The notes under the pieces: generated by a model
Told to the model about the DNA's origin: nothing
The model's input: the letters and a program-made list of their open reading frames with translations, nothing else
Database searches by the model: none
Program-made: the position numbers and the translations under genes
NCBI GenBank assembly: GCA_028551475.1
Contig: CM052358.1
Span: 6,140,501-6,204,500 of the forward strand
Direction of reading: 5' to 3'
Length of the DNA: 64,000 bases
Source of the DNA: Casuarina equisetifolia
Taxonomy: Eukaryota; Streptophyta; Magnoliopsida; Fagales; Casuarinaceae
Shown: positions 23,500 to 35,896 of the stretch, in pieces
Layout: every line of letters begins with the position of its first letter
Position numbering within the stretch: position 1 is the first letter of the stretch

Positions 23500-24590
23500 C
23501 CTTTTTTTTTCTTTTTTTTCTGAAAAGATAAAAATTCGATGATAATGTGTTGAAGGTACCCTCAAAATCTCCGAAATGCCCTTAAAATGTAACAATAACT
23601 CGTATCGACAGCTCCTTTTCTCCGCCCCCCTCCCTCCCTGCCTACTCTCTCTCTTTCTCTCTCTCATGTTTCATATTTCGGGTGGCCTTGCTTCCTCTTG
23701 GACCTTCGTCTCTATACGACAGCACCAATGCCTTCTTCTTCATGGCCAGTGTTTATTGGGAGTTGCAGTTGCTTTGTGGCCATGACATCTCTGCTTTTGA
23801 GACCAGAAAATATCAGTTTCCTCTTCTCGCAATGCGAATGTACCTTAACCAATTGAACTTTGGGCCAACTACATGTCACGAGCAGTCATGTGTGGATTTG
23901 CACCTACCAAATATTATGACGAGCTTCAAATGGGTTAGTTATGATAAGCTTATACTTCTCTAGTTGTTTTAGTTAGTGTTCATAATTATTATGGTAGACA
24001 TAAATTGACCCATAAATGCATTCAATCATCCATTTGTGTAGTTTATTAGTTTCTAGATATTGTTTGAATAGGTACTTGCTGTTAAAAATATATTTTTCAT
24101 TGTGGCTGACCTTGATACATTTGTATGAATTAATTAGACATTGTTATAACTACTATTGAGCACAACATTGTATTACATTGTAAACTACTTTGAAATTATT
24201 AATTGTAATATAGGTATAACTTAGCAATAATTTGGCTAGGGGTGAATAGAATACAATAGATTAATTATAATTAGTTAGAAACTTAATTCAAAACTTGCTC
24301 CTTCTTCCCTCTCTCTTAGGGTGCCTTAGGGGCCCAACACTAATGGCTTTTATAAATGGCTTAAAAAGATAGAGTTGTTATGTGTATTAGAAAGTATCAT
24401 CAACTTTGTCTTCAAATGATATAACATGTAGGCCCAACACTAAGTTTTTATTAGCATGTAAGGTTGTGATCTTTTAGGTTAGGTTAAATTGTTCTTATAA
24501 AAAAATATGTTAACTAGTTCTAAACTTGTGGTTTTTTTTTTTTTTTTTCTTGGGCTTCACACTTCTCTGTGTAGAAAATTAACATAAGTT
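23500..24590. other. Unassigned, with one possible short frame
   Basis: CT-rich around 23615-23670. A 93-codon frame at 23682-23963 is less AT-rich than its surroundings, but I recognise nothing in it and it has no copy near 45 kb where the rest of the block recurs. Not called as a gene. Confidence 0.4.
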
Positions 24591-24599
24591 ATGAAGTGC

Positions 24600-25060
24600 G
24601 TATAGTCATTTTAGGAGAAATTGTCCTATTAGAGTAAATATGTTAACAAGTTATAAACCGTGAAAGCTTGTTACCTTAAGGTTAAGTTCTCCTTTTAGAG
24701 GAAATATGTTAACCAAGGCTTGTAACCTTAAGGTTAAATTGTTCTTTTAGAGGAAAATATACTAACCAAGGCTTGTGACCTAAGGTTAAATTGTCTTTTT
24801 AGAGAAAATATGTTAACCAAGGCTTGTGACCTTAAGGTTAAATTCACATTTTAAAGGAAATATGCTAACTAGGGTTGGTGACCTTAAAGTGTCCTTTTAG
24901 AAGAAATATTCTAACTAACTCTAAACCATGAAAGGCTTGTGACCTTAAGGTTCAATTAACCTTAAGGTTCAATTGTTCTTTTAGAGGAAATATGGTAACC
25001 AAGGCATGTGACCTTAAGGTTAAATTGTCTTATTATAGGAAATTTTCTAACTAGTTCTAA
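24600..25060 (+). repeat. Degenerate 52-bp tandem array
   Basis: Roughly seven to eight units built on GGAAATATGTTAACCAAGG and CTTGTGACCTTAAGG, with insertions in some units. Flanking pieces at 24545-24600 and 25070-25150 carry a CTTGG-CTTCAC...AACATAAGTTATGAA segment that resembles part of the 171-bp unit at 47518-48033. Confidence 0.8.
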
Positions 25061-25398
25061 ACCTATGGTTATTTTTTTTCTTGGCCTTCACGTCTCTTCG
25101 TTTATAAAATCGACATAAGTTATGAATTAAACTCTATCAAACAAAACTTCTTTGAAAAGATGAGTGAGAAAATGTTCATGAGAGTTGTAAATGGTGCTAA
25201 AATTGCTTGGGATCTTAGTAAAAATATCAGAATGGCCAAGGGTGGGGAGGGTTCGAAGAAGAAGGAGGAGGATGAATTGAAGAAGAATAAGGAGGTAGAA
25301 GAAGAAGGGGGTCGTTAATGTACAAGACAAAGGGAAGAAGAAGGCAGAATAAGGGAAGACTTGCACTAAGGTTTGAATTCTTTTTCCTTAGATTTATG

Positions 25399-25533
25399 CT
25401 CTCTTCTCTCTCTCTCTCTCACGTACAATTTATCTATTTATCTATCTATCTATCTATCTATTAATATTATCTAATTTTGCTTGCAGGTTGGAAGGCTTAT
25501 TATGTTTATGTTTATGTTTATGTTTATGTTTAC
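25399..25533. repeat. Three adjacent microsatellites: (CT)n, (TCTA)n, (TTTATG)n
   Basis: A CT run (about 25399-25420), a TCTA run (about 25433-25461) and a TTTATG run (about 25500-25532) lie within 135 bases. They are simple repeats likely to vary in length between individuals. Confidence 0.85.
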
Positions 25534-26239
25534 TTTAGATTATGGTTATTATGTGATATTTTATGAACACTAGCTTATTATGTTTTAATTTCTGTTCCGA
25601 ACATAGTTGATTTGTATGTTTTTATCTCCAAGTGATATAGTCTCCACTCTATGTTTTTATCTATGTTGATTTTTACGTTTTACGTTTTTATCTACGAATA
25701 CAATCTCCTAGTAATATCAACATCTTCTATTTGTGTTACCATTTCCTCTTCTTTAACCTTAAATGGCCTATTATTATGAAATGAGGCTTAACCTTTTTAT
25801 TTTATTTTTTTATTTTATTTATTTAGTATAACCTTACCTTAACCTAATCTGTTGGAGACATAACCTCATAATAAGTGGTTTTTAAAACAAATATGATAGC
25901 CCATTACCTTAACCTAATTTGTTGATTCTGAATTAACTCTAAACTGGATATTTCATCATGCTCGATGCTTAATACCTTTTAAGAACGAAATGAAGCAAGT
26001 GAGCTCAGTAAGAGAAGCTGCTTTTGAGCCAAACTCTGATGGGTTCTGAGTTGGGTTCGGGTCTCCTCCCACTCCCACTGTGTGTGTTAAAAAAAAATAA
26101 AAAAATAAGAGAAGCATTGGAAATCTAACTATATGATCTTAATTATAACCAAACACGAAAGATGCACCCAAGTTTGAGTAGTGCCGCATGAAAACTTGGC
26201 AGTAAACCATAAATGGACCGGTTACATTTGTTCAGGATT

Positions 26240-29200
26240 GAAGTCTACGAGTCACTTTATTTGCAATTCAGAGTCATTAACATGTCCTCCAATTTATGTG
26301 CAACTCACAAGGAGTAACAAATACTTCACTTTATTTGCAAACAACTTCAACCGTTATAGATTATATAAGCTTATGGTACAAGTTTTTCCCTGAAATGTTG
26401 CTATGCTATAAACCTAGCTACAAATGGCCCACACCACTTGAGAGTCGCCTTCAAATATCTATACTTTACCAATAAATAAGTAAATAAAAGACTTTTAAAG
26501 AGTATTTACATCTCATACTTTACCAGCCAGCAAAAATAACTCTTAAATTCAAAGTAAAACCGCACATTCTCATTCATGGAAGGACAACAACAATCATAAA
26601 TCTTAACTCTCTCTCTTTCCTAGGATCTCATCCGTTGTTCTTCAATGCAAGAGCTAGCCCACAATTCAAAATTGAAAAGAAAAAGGAAAATCTCTCTCCC
26701 AAATCTGATGCAAACACCTTTAATCCAAAACCATCCCTATGCAGCAAATCCGGTGGCAACAAGATTACACATAAACCAAAAACAGAAGCCCCAAATAAAA
26801 CCTCTCTTTGGAGAAAATAATAAAACAAATAAAAAAATTATCCAAAGTTAAAACTTATCTTAGTATCACTCATATTGCTACTTGGAGAACCAAATACCCG
26901 AACCTAGAAACATTAAACAAAACAAAGACTTTGGGGTAAAAAAGTTATATATAGGAAATAAAAGGCGTGCAGAGAAAAAAGAGGAGAGAGGCATTGATTG
27001 AAGACATGAAAAGAAGAGAAAGCAGTGTGCAATGGTGAGAGAGAGGGAGAGCATTTAACAAAGAAATCTCTCCCTTCTTTGACCCTCCTAATCAACCACA
27101 AGCCTATTTATCTTAATTTTTTTTAACCTTTTTTTTTCTTTCATGTTAAGTTACTATTTTTGCCCCGATAGGAAATAATCTTGTGATATTAAAATATTCA
27201 AAAGTTAATTTTTTTCAAAACTTTTATTCTTACTTTATCTTCAGATGTAATAATAATAACTATTATTACTATTTTAATTCTTTAAAAAATAAAAAGCTTA
27301 AGGATTTTTTTGACAAGCAAGTAACATTTAATATATATTGAAATTCATTACATAAAGGTTCGGGAGATTTCTAATGATGAAACCGTATAATACCATAATA
27401 AATCAAAATTAGTTTTATTTAATTTACAAGCATTCTGAACATATAATTTTTTTGTTTTTTTTTAACTTTTTAACACAGTAAAATTTATTTTAAAAAAAAT
27501 ATTTTGATAACTTTAAAAAGTCTAATCTTATTATGCCAAAATTAATAACTTGGTAGTATGCATTTCTCAAATACAATGTTGGTTCTATTTGTGCCTTTAA
27601 TTTAATATTTTAATTTAAAGGCTCCCCTGGAAACACAAGAAAAATAGGAAATAAAATAAAAAACTACACTCATAGTTCCTCACCCGGACCAGTTTACTCA
27701 TTTCCAAGTTCAAACCAGTTGCAACCGACGAGCATACTCACGATGCCCAACAACCACCACCTGCAGGCGCTGCGCCGCTCCACCGCACCGACTTCATCTC
27801 CGCTGCACAATCATTCACCTCCAACCTCCTCCTCCTCACTGTCCTCCCTCTCACTCTCGCGGCCTTTGCCTTCGTCCTCCAATGGCGGGGTGGAGGCCTC
27901 ACCGACCCAACCACTCGCTGGGTCCCTCTGGGATCCCAGCACTTGCTCCCTGGCATGGACCCGTCCCCTCTCTCCCCCACCGACCGCCACCACCACCACT
28001 CCTCCTCCTCCGATTGCGTCAATCTCGGCCGTGGATCTTCCCCTTCGTTCCCGTACTACCAAGGCTGGAAGTTTGACTCCGGGCCAATATGAGGCCTAAG
28101 GTTCGATTTTACTGTCAAATTATATGCTTTTGAGGTGCATGTGCTTCTGGGTTTGCTTTTAATTATCCAATCTAAGATTGTAAGTTTGAGTCGTAGTGAT
28201 ATTTTGGCTTCTTGTATCTTTACTCTCTATGCTTCATTTTAGGATCCAACATTTGAATGTTAGTGGCATTCGGATTATGGGGCTGATCTGTTTCAGGTTT
28301 TGTTTAGTGCTGTTACGGGTCTAATTCGATTTTTTTACTCGAACTTTTTTTCCTTGGAGGTTGTCGTGGGTTTTGCCTATGTACTCCAATCTGCACCGAA
28401 AGTGACTCGTGATATCTTGGCTTTTGGCGTTGATCTGTTTCTGGGTTTTGATTCTTGTAATTCGGATTTAGCGTCCGTAATGGTCCGAATGGGGCCAAAA
28501 GTTATTTTATTTTGTTTTATTTTATTTTATTTTTTTATTCATGTCTGGGTTTTGCCCTTTATGATCCAACCGAAGACCAAAATTTTGACTCTTATTAATC
28601 TCTTGGGTTTTGGGGTTGATCTAATTAAGGGTCGGATTTTGAGGCAAGATGTGGTTCTCGATGATCTTTTGGATTTTGGATAGATGTGATTATGGTTTTG
28701 TTCTCTGGATTGGGCTGGACTAAATAAAGACTAGATTTTGTAACGTGAGGTAGTTTATTTGTTGTGTGACTGACTGAAAATGGTCATTTGTCCCGTTGCT
28801 GAGGATAAATCGGGCTCAAATTGTTGAATTTTTGCTTTATCTTCTCATGGTTTATGGAGCTTAGCTCAGTCAAGGTAACAACTAAGTATTCTTGGCTGAG
28901 TGGTGGCTCACTTGCTTTGGTCCGATCAGCGACCACAATGTTTTTTACAGGTGAAATTGTTGGGTTTTGGAAATTTCTGAATCTGGGCTATATTTTTTAA
29001 CTAATTTCTTGGGATGTACTGTTAATATGATAACTTAATCCCTCATAATTAATGTTGTGGTTGCTGTGTTAGTGGGGGTTCAGAGATTGGTTAGCACTCT
29101 GATATGGATTGTTGGATTCATTTTGTCTTTGGATTTTTCTTTTTGGAAATTGGTATTCGAGACAGATGCTATTCCAAGTTATGTTTCTACTTCTTAAAGT

Positions 29201-30862
29201 AATATTACCAAGTTCCTGCACGTATAATTTAGAAATGGGAGGTGGCCCAGTGTTGAAGGCAATATAAATAGCTTTTTTCTATATCTATATGTGTAGGTCA
29301 TGAATTAAATGACTTTCTATAACCCTGTGCGATTATGCTTTTGACCATGCAGATATGTATTACGACAAGCACATCAGCTGGCTTGGAGCAGATATTGCCA
29401 TGGATATTTTATCATAAGGTTATTGGAGTCTCAACCTTTTTCCTTTTTGTGGAAGGAAAGGCTGCATCTCCGGCTGTGTCAAAAGTTCCGGAATCTATCC
29501 CAGTAAGTCAACATGTGTCCACTATTTGGCTGCCTGACTTTTGTTTTAGTCCACATATTTCCTCTGCATATTTTTTATTTATAGTATCAATAATTTAGGG
29601 ACCTCTTTAAACATGATTTTATGCTTCTTCTTCGGGGCGTGAGAGTTATATACAGAACAAAAGAGTTGGAGGAGCAACAGGGTAAAAGGTTGGTTGACTG
29701 TTGCTTTTGGGGTTGAATCATGTATTTCTGATTGATGATTAGAGTATCTTTTCTGGGTTATCTTTGCTATTGAAGCTTTGAACAACTTGGGAGAGGAGTG
29801 ATACATATATATTTTTACTTATCTTATGATATATGAACTTTTATTTTCTTTTGAAGTTTAGCGTCATAGTTCCTTTTCTTTTTCTACTTAGCTTTTCATA
29901 TACTTTAGACCATTGTCCTTTTTTCTATTTTTGGGTTCTTTTCACCTTCTGTCTTTCTTGCTCTCTTGTTGTTGGAGATTATTGATGTATTTGATCTGAC
30001 CTAACTGGCTCCAGCATTTGATACAACAATTTCTCTGAACTATTGGACATATTTCTCCTAAACTTTTTCTAATTTTTTTTCTGCGTGTTGTTGGTGGTAT
30101 CATCAGCCAGATTTGGAATGAGACGTGGCTTTCAATTTTCTTTTACCAGCCTTGCAATTATGAGCTGTTTGTGAAGCAATCTCTCAACATGGAGATGGCT
30201 ATCATAATGGCACGGGTATGAAAAATGATGTTCTCAAGTACCACATGCCTCTTTTTTCATTCTTACTTTTGATAAATAAGTTTTGAGTAATTTTTCTGAG
30301 CATATCCTCTTGCTTATTAAACTATCAGGATGCTGGCATGGAGTGGATATTTCATCTGGACACTGATGAGTTGATACACCCAACTGGTGCTCGGGAATAT
30401 TCCTTGAGACAGTTGCTTTTTGATGTGCCCGGGAATGTGGATATGGTTATATTTCCAAACTATGTGAGTGAAATTAGTTAGATCTATTGTGATCATATGT
30501 AAGCGGTAGTATATCGTTGGGAAACTTGTAAAAGAGGTTTAAACATGCTCATTTTTTCATTCTTATGCACCAACTTATACAATGTGATTCGTGTTTTTTA
30601 GGAGAGTAGTGTTGAAAGAGATGATATCAAGGAACCTTTTATTGAGGTAAATCTTCCTTACCATCCATTGCCTGTGCTTTCATTTTTGATCATAGAGACA
30701 ATGAAGTTTAATATCCACAACATACATGTATTACCCTTTATGAATGTTATTATGTTCATACTTGTTTGTTTGCTTCCTTGAACATATTAGGTAATAAGCT
30801 TATATCTTCATAACTAGTCTCATGATGAATTCATTAAGGTAAGGATTGTACGACAGTTAGGA
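26240..30862 (+). repeat. Segmental duplication, KOB1-like copy A
   Basis: Matches 48297-58787 (copy B) from the GAAGTCTACRAGTCACT stretch to ACAGTTAG at 30855-30862. Copy B is longer because of a solo LTR, a full copia element and small indels. Copy A has about 110 bp near 26945-27050 that B lacks. Confidence 0.85.
27743..30646 (+). pseudogene. KOB1: KOBITO1-like glycosyltransferase-like pseudogene, copy A
   Basis: Six exons match, by memory, the plant KOBITO1/ELD1/ABI8 protein, a membrane-anchored glycosyltransferase-like protein needed for cell elongation and cellulose deposition. Exons: 27743-28100, 29353-29502, 29636-29688, 30107-30215, 30329-30463, 30602-30646. Exon 1 holds a Leu-rich membrane anchor and LQWRGG; exon 2 [17 protein letters not shown] and [12 protein letters not shown]; exon 4 [16 protein letters not shown]; exon 5 [10 protein letters not shown] with its DTD; exon 6 ESSVERDDIKEPF. 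Exons 2, 4, 5 and 6 are in frame with GT-AG sites. Exon 1 has two one-base losses relative to copy B, the second giving a TGA near 28089. The exon 3 acceptor reads GG at 29634-29635. Everything after exon 6 is missing, about the C-terminal half of the protein. It is not functional as it stands. Confidence 0.82.
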
Positions 30863-33800
30863 GATTATTGGTCCATGTTTCCTTCAGAGAGTTGTATTGG
30901 TTCAGATACCTACAATATTTGGATGGTACCTCAAAGGTTCATTTAACTTAATTATACAAGATGAAAATACACGTCTAGTCTCATTAAATCTTGATAGGAA
31001 ACTCTCAGAATGCAAATAAAATTTAACTGAACGAAAAAAAAAAAAATTAAATGTTGAAACACGGCTTTTAAGATCCAGGCATCCCAATGGAACTGAGTTA
31101 TGCTTTGCACCTTTCTTCATGGAGGGAAGACATGGGTGAAAAGGGTTCAGATAGTATGTGACCAACAAATAAAGCAAAAATTACTGTTGTCCAAGTAATG
31201 TTATTGGCAGATTATCAGAAAAGCTGCCACTCCTCAAAAACTAATTTTCTGCTAAGAGCAGCCACCACACCACATAAGTTACACTCTTCATGTACGTACT
31301 ATCCTCTGATAAAAATTCCCCAAAATGACTCCAAGTAACTGGGAAGCTTCTTATAGCCTGCTATCTTTTCTAGGCTTCTCTTTAAGGTAAGCTTAGGAGA
31401 TTATTTTAAAGTCTTTGTTTAGAATTTTTTCACATTCTGCTAAATATTTGTTTTTTTCCTTTTTCAAAAAAGGACACCCCAAGTCAGGCCATTTCATCCA
31501 GATTCATACCTCTTAGTTGTTAAAATATGGTGTAAGACTATCATGGCTTGTCAAACATCTCCCATCAACAATTTGGCTCCAACAGCAAACATATCTAGCT
31601 GGCAACCATGAGGCCACACTATCTTTCCAAAGGGTACATATGTTTTTGAGCAAAGGAAAATAATGTAATGTACGGCATAGCCCTTATCTATAGCTTCAAG
31701 ATATTATTCATTTTAGAAGTATAAAGAGTAGTTGTTTCAATAGAACTATCTATAGAACCAAAAAAGAAAAAGAAAAAAAAAAGAATAGAAAGTAGAATGC
31801 AGAAATATTGTCATCCGTGGAAGGAGGGGGGCCGTGGTGGGGGGAGGGGGTGGGGTGGAAGCTTCAACAATTTATTCCCTGATATGGTCATGGTTCTCAG
31901 TAACTGAAAACTGAGTGGCAATTGCTTGCCTTTCCGACTAGCATAGAACAGGATGTTGGCAATGAACAATGACTATTACACAACTTTTAGATCACAACTC
32001 ATTTTCCTTGCAAAAGTCAGACATCTTTTAATTTTTTTGTTTGGGACACAAAATTCCTTCTTGCTATCAGCTTCCAAACTTGACTTGAAAGCTTTTGACA
32101 TACTTAGGGTCAACAAGGAACAACTGCCATACAACAACAAATTGCAAGTACTGACAAAGAAAGTGACATCAATGGAAAAGTTTTAACATGAGGATCCTGT
32201 TTCATACAAATCATTGACAGACAATAATGACTACATAAATGTTCTCTTGGATTTCTGCAAGACATCAAAGGTGGGGACTATTGTGAGCACATTTTCATAG
32301 AAGTAGAATTACCTTCTCCACAATAAGTTCTGCAGTGTTCTTGTTGCAGAGGCAATGGAGAAAGCATGATAGATGCATGAACTTCCTTATACCAAACTAA
32401 AAATTACTAAGAAATCCTTGGTACTTGGGAGTATCAAAATCTGTTTATTTTATAGTGACACAAAGGTAACTGCCATGTTTCTCCACAACAAGCAAAACTC
32501 CTAAGGAATCAGATCCTGCGAGTGGAATCTGAAGGATTTTGATCAAGAGACATTTTACTCTTTTATTTTTCAAATGTTTGCAGGCCATTCAATCTCATAA
32601 ATTGAGAGCATCAGATGAAGAAACTTGTTTCATGTCATTCTTAATTAGTTTTGCCATTCCAGCAAATGTGGATGACTTGAGACCACAGAAGCCCAAGACA
32701 AGGCCCAGGGTGTTGGGACATACGTATGGTTAGAACTGCTGCAGGGGGAAAGAATAGGGAAACGGATATTTGATTGCAGATGGATTTAGCAACAAAGATC
32801 CACAGGACCAGCTAAACTGCAATCTTTTATACCGTAGAGAGGTGGATGTCGGGGGGAAGATTTCTGTCTTATAGTTGAGTTTCAAGATTCTCTATGCAAT
32901 TACCATATTCTCCAATTAATAACCAATATAATTTAGATTTGAACTCTGCACTTGTCTTCAAGAGCCATCCAAAATTAGGTTTTGCATTCTACAAGCATTT
33001 AGGATATGCCTCGTCGCCACTAAAGATTTTCAATTAGGAGAATATAAAATATGGAAAATTGGAGGAGCAATTATCATGATGATGCGCAAGTTTTCCAAAT
33101 TACATGCTAACAGAAGAACACCTTGAAGTTACACAAGCACTACATACTAGACTGAAAACTCATCCAATTCAAGCTCAAAGTAACACAATTTTCCCAAACT
33201 TCGTGGATTGAACTTTGCGAGCAAACTGATGTTTTCTATACCAATAAGCGAGTGGAGTGTGGTTCAGGGTTTAGAACCCAACAGATGCGTACGTAACATG
33301 ACAAAGAGTAAAAAGACATCAATTTATATGAAACATCAAACAAATGCAGGGTCCTGACATTGTCGCAACTTTGGATAAGTATGGCTTTGGTTTTTCGGCA
33401 CTAGCATCTAATCCCACACTGGGTAAATCATCTTCAGACGAAAGAAACAAGTGAGAGAATCGGGCTGGGAATCTAACTTGTTAATCTGGAAACTGTCAAC
33501 TTGAATTGATATAAGAGTTCGAGATGAATCTATTTGGGTGTGAAACAGCATACAACGAAGAGCCAAAAAAACTTCAAGGGAAAATGAAGAAAGCTAGGAA
33601 AATTGGTCATGTATCTTTGAGTAATGGTTCAAACACGGTAGGAAAATTATCAAAAATTTTCTCCATGTATAGCAGCACAGAACCGAAGCCAATTCATGCC
33701 ACATGGACTATAAGCAAAAGGCAGTGACTTTTTCACCCCACTGAAAAACACACGTGAGTCATTGCACCCAAGAAACTCGTCCACTTCCAGCGGAGAACAA

Positions 33801-35130
33801 CATACCACGTCTACCACTCAAAAATAAAAATACTTCTTCGTTGCAATCAGGATTTTCCTTCACTTCTTGCTTGAAGCAACAAACCGCGTCTTATCATCCA
33901 CAAGGCTCCTCCATATGTAGCATGGCAGAATAGTACTTCACCTCTGAATTTAGGTATAAACACCTTGTTCCCGGTTTGGCTGCCCTTTAATTTCTTTCAC
34001 AGGGAAACTTCTTCCAAGAGCATCCTCTCAGACCAAACCACATGTATTGGGAAAAAATAAATAAATAAATAAACTATATCCCAGGAGGTTCCACAAGAAC
34101 TAATGACTTCATCTTGCTCCAGCTAAAAGATTTGAACTACTACCAATTCCACCACTGCCAAGGGAAAAAAAAAAAAAAACAACCTTAACATTAAGATCCA
34201 AGTGATATGTAGATTCTTTCAACACATCCTAAAGTGCCCCAAGACTCGTCTGCTATGGAACACTAACTGGCATTGTTAATTTAAATGAATTGCCTCCATT
34301 TAACAGTAAAATCAATCACAGAACGAAGGTGTATATTCGATCACTACCAAAACATGGTCTCCCATAAAGCAAGATCTGTATTCGAGCTCCTTAAATCGGG
34401 TGAAAGATTCAGCAAATCTTTACCATGAGATGTTAGAAAATTTCGTCTCAAATGAGACTCTTTTACAAGATCTGAGCATTGATCATGGAGAGATAAATGG
34501 GTTTAATATACATAACATAAATAGATCAGAAGACATACTGTATTTTTCCATTTGCGCCGCCATTTTGGACTAAGTCTTCCACTCTATTCTCTCCAAATAC
34601 TAGCTCGATGAGATAGCCAAAAGTTGTTGTGTTAGGGAGAAGATGATAACAATGACGGCGTAAAAGCCCCTTTTATTTACTCAAGTGAATAAGTGGTTAT
34701 TTAGTGTGTATGAATAATAGGTTGTTAATGAGTTGTGTGCTTAATGTTTTATTGGAGAGAGGGGCACGATGGATGAGGTGGCAAAACTAACTTGAGGAGC
34801 AGTTTCCCATGACTAAACGCAATAAAACAGATTCCATTGTTATCTCTAAAATTTCTCCCTTTAGCAACATTAAAAATATTAAATATATATATAAACAGAG
34901 AGCTAGAAGGGGACTTAGCCAATTAATAAAATGTCCATACAAATAGCCTTACTCATCAAAGTCTATAAGATGGACTACGGTCCACACCAGCCAGTACCAT
35001 ATATGCAAAAGGGGGATATATGTACAATGTGCATATAATTAAATGGACCAATAAAATCACATTGCATCGCCACGGTAGAGAATGATTATTTATGCATCAT
35101 TGATATAAGTCCACATTATATAGACTCATA
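30863..35130. other. Unassigned DNA downstream of copy A
   Basis: About 4.3 kb. The KOB1-like homology stops sharply at 30862. I found no supported coding exon or transposon end. Open frames are under 95 codons. A G-rich tract at 31826-31855 is listed separately. An ATG in a plausible first-exon setting on the minus strand at 34563 was considered and not called. Confidence 0.5.
31826..31855 (+). other. G-rich tract able to form a G-quadruplex
   Basis: Four G runs of 6, 6, 5 and 4 separated by loops of 7, 1 and 1 bases in otherwise AT-rich DNA. This fits the standard quadruplex consensus. No nearby gene gives it an obvious role. Confidence 0.6.
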
Positions 35131-35358
35131 CAATGAGCCAACATGAGACACTTTCACAAGCAACCACCCTGGTTGGAAAGCCGTTTGCAGCATTTAGTTA
35201 CATCAAAACTATCCACCTAAAAGCTCCTAGCGGATTGAATCAAAGAAATGACATCGTTATAAGAAAATCATGCCAGGCAGACAAGGCTGTAATCTCCACC
35301 ACCGCGATGCCCATCAATTGACGGCACGTTCGAACTTCATCCTGCACTAATAGCATTG

Positions 35359-35745
35359 TTAATACCTAAAGTCCGCTCCATTTGCGATTACAGTCCACTC
35401 CTTTCCTCCAAATTGTTGCTTCTTACTAAAAGATTCCGCTTTCGCTTTCACCAATGACATGGGCTTCCCAAGATAATAAAGTAGCCTACTTGAGGAAACA
35501 TAGACAATAACTATGCATCGACTTGTTAACATGCCAAACCTATCAGAAGGATTAGAAGAAATTGTGCGCGTGTTCCTAGATAACATGCTCACATGCCTCT
35601 TATCAAACACGTAAAATGCGAAGCTAATGTCATTGTTTAGAGAAATAGAGCACGAGGAAGATGGGTACCAGGAGAAGAGTTGCAATCGGTCAAAGTATTC
35701 AACTTCTAAGAAGAAAGAGACAGACCAAAACAAACCCATCTTCAA
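35359..35745 (-). CDS. Hypothetical 128-residue frame
   Basis: An open frame of 128 codons on the minus strand, starting ATG at 35745. It is less AT-rich than its flanks and longer than most chance frames here. It has Ser-rich and hydrophobic segments but no motif I recognise. A TTCTTAG-AAG context about 45 bases into it could be a splice acceptor, so part may be an exon. It could equally be chance. Confidence 0.2.
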   Translation of the reverse strand: MKMGLFWSVSFFLEVEYFDRLQLFSWYPSSSCSISLNNDISFAFYVFDKRHVSMLSRNTRTISSNPSDRFGMLTSRCIVIVYVSSSRLLYYLGKPMSLVKAKAESFSKKQQFGGKEWTVIANGADFRY

Positions 35746-35896
35746 AACCTCTACGAATCAGACACCTTATGTAGCTCTGTTTATTCTCCTTTGGCCCTGA
35801 ATTTTGCGTTCTACTTTGGCGCATTTGGAGGAAGATGAATGAAGCAGAGCACACCGATTTTAGGTGTTGGGTACCCACCATATCCAACTGGAACAA

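Noticed and set aside
23682..23963. 93-codon frame with balanced composition
   Set aside because: No known motif, not present in the duplicated copies of the surrounding block, and no splice or promoter context that fixes it.
26628..27101. Minus-strand gene divergent from KOB1-like copy A
   Set aside because: There is a TATA-like site and a splice-like AAG|GTAAG in copy B, but the frames are short, differ between copies and match nothing.
27719..28099. 126-codon continuous frame over KOB1-like exon 1 of copy A
   Set aside because: After the first 20 or so codons it is out of register with the KOB1-like frame; the apparent continuity comes from a one-base loss in C-rich DNA.
34400..34563. 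Possible first exon on the minus strand (ATGGCGGCGCAAATGG at 34563) followed by a GT
   Set aside because: Only about nine codons, no recognisable downstream exon and no protein family match. Not enough to call a gene.
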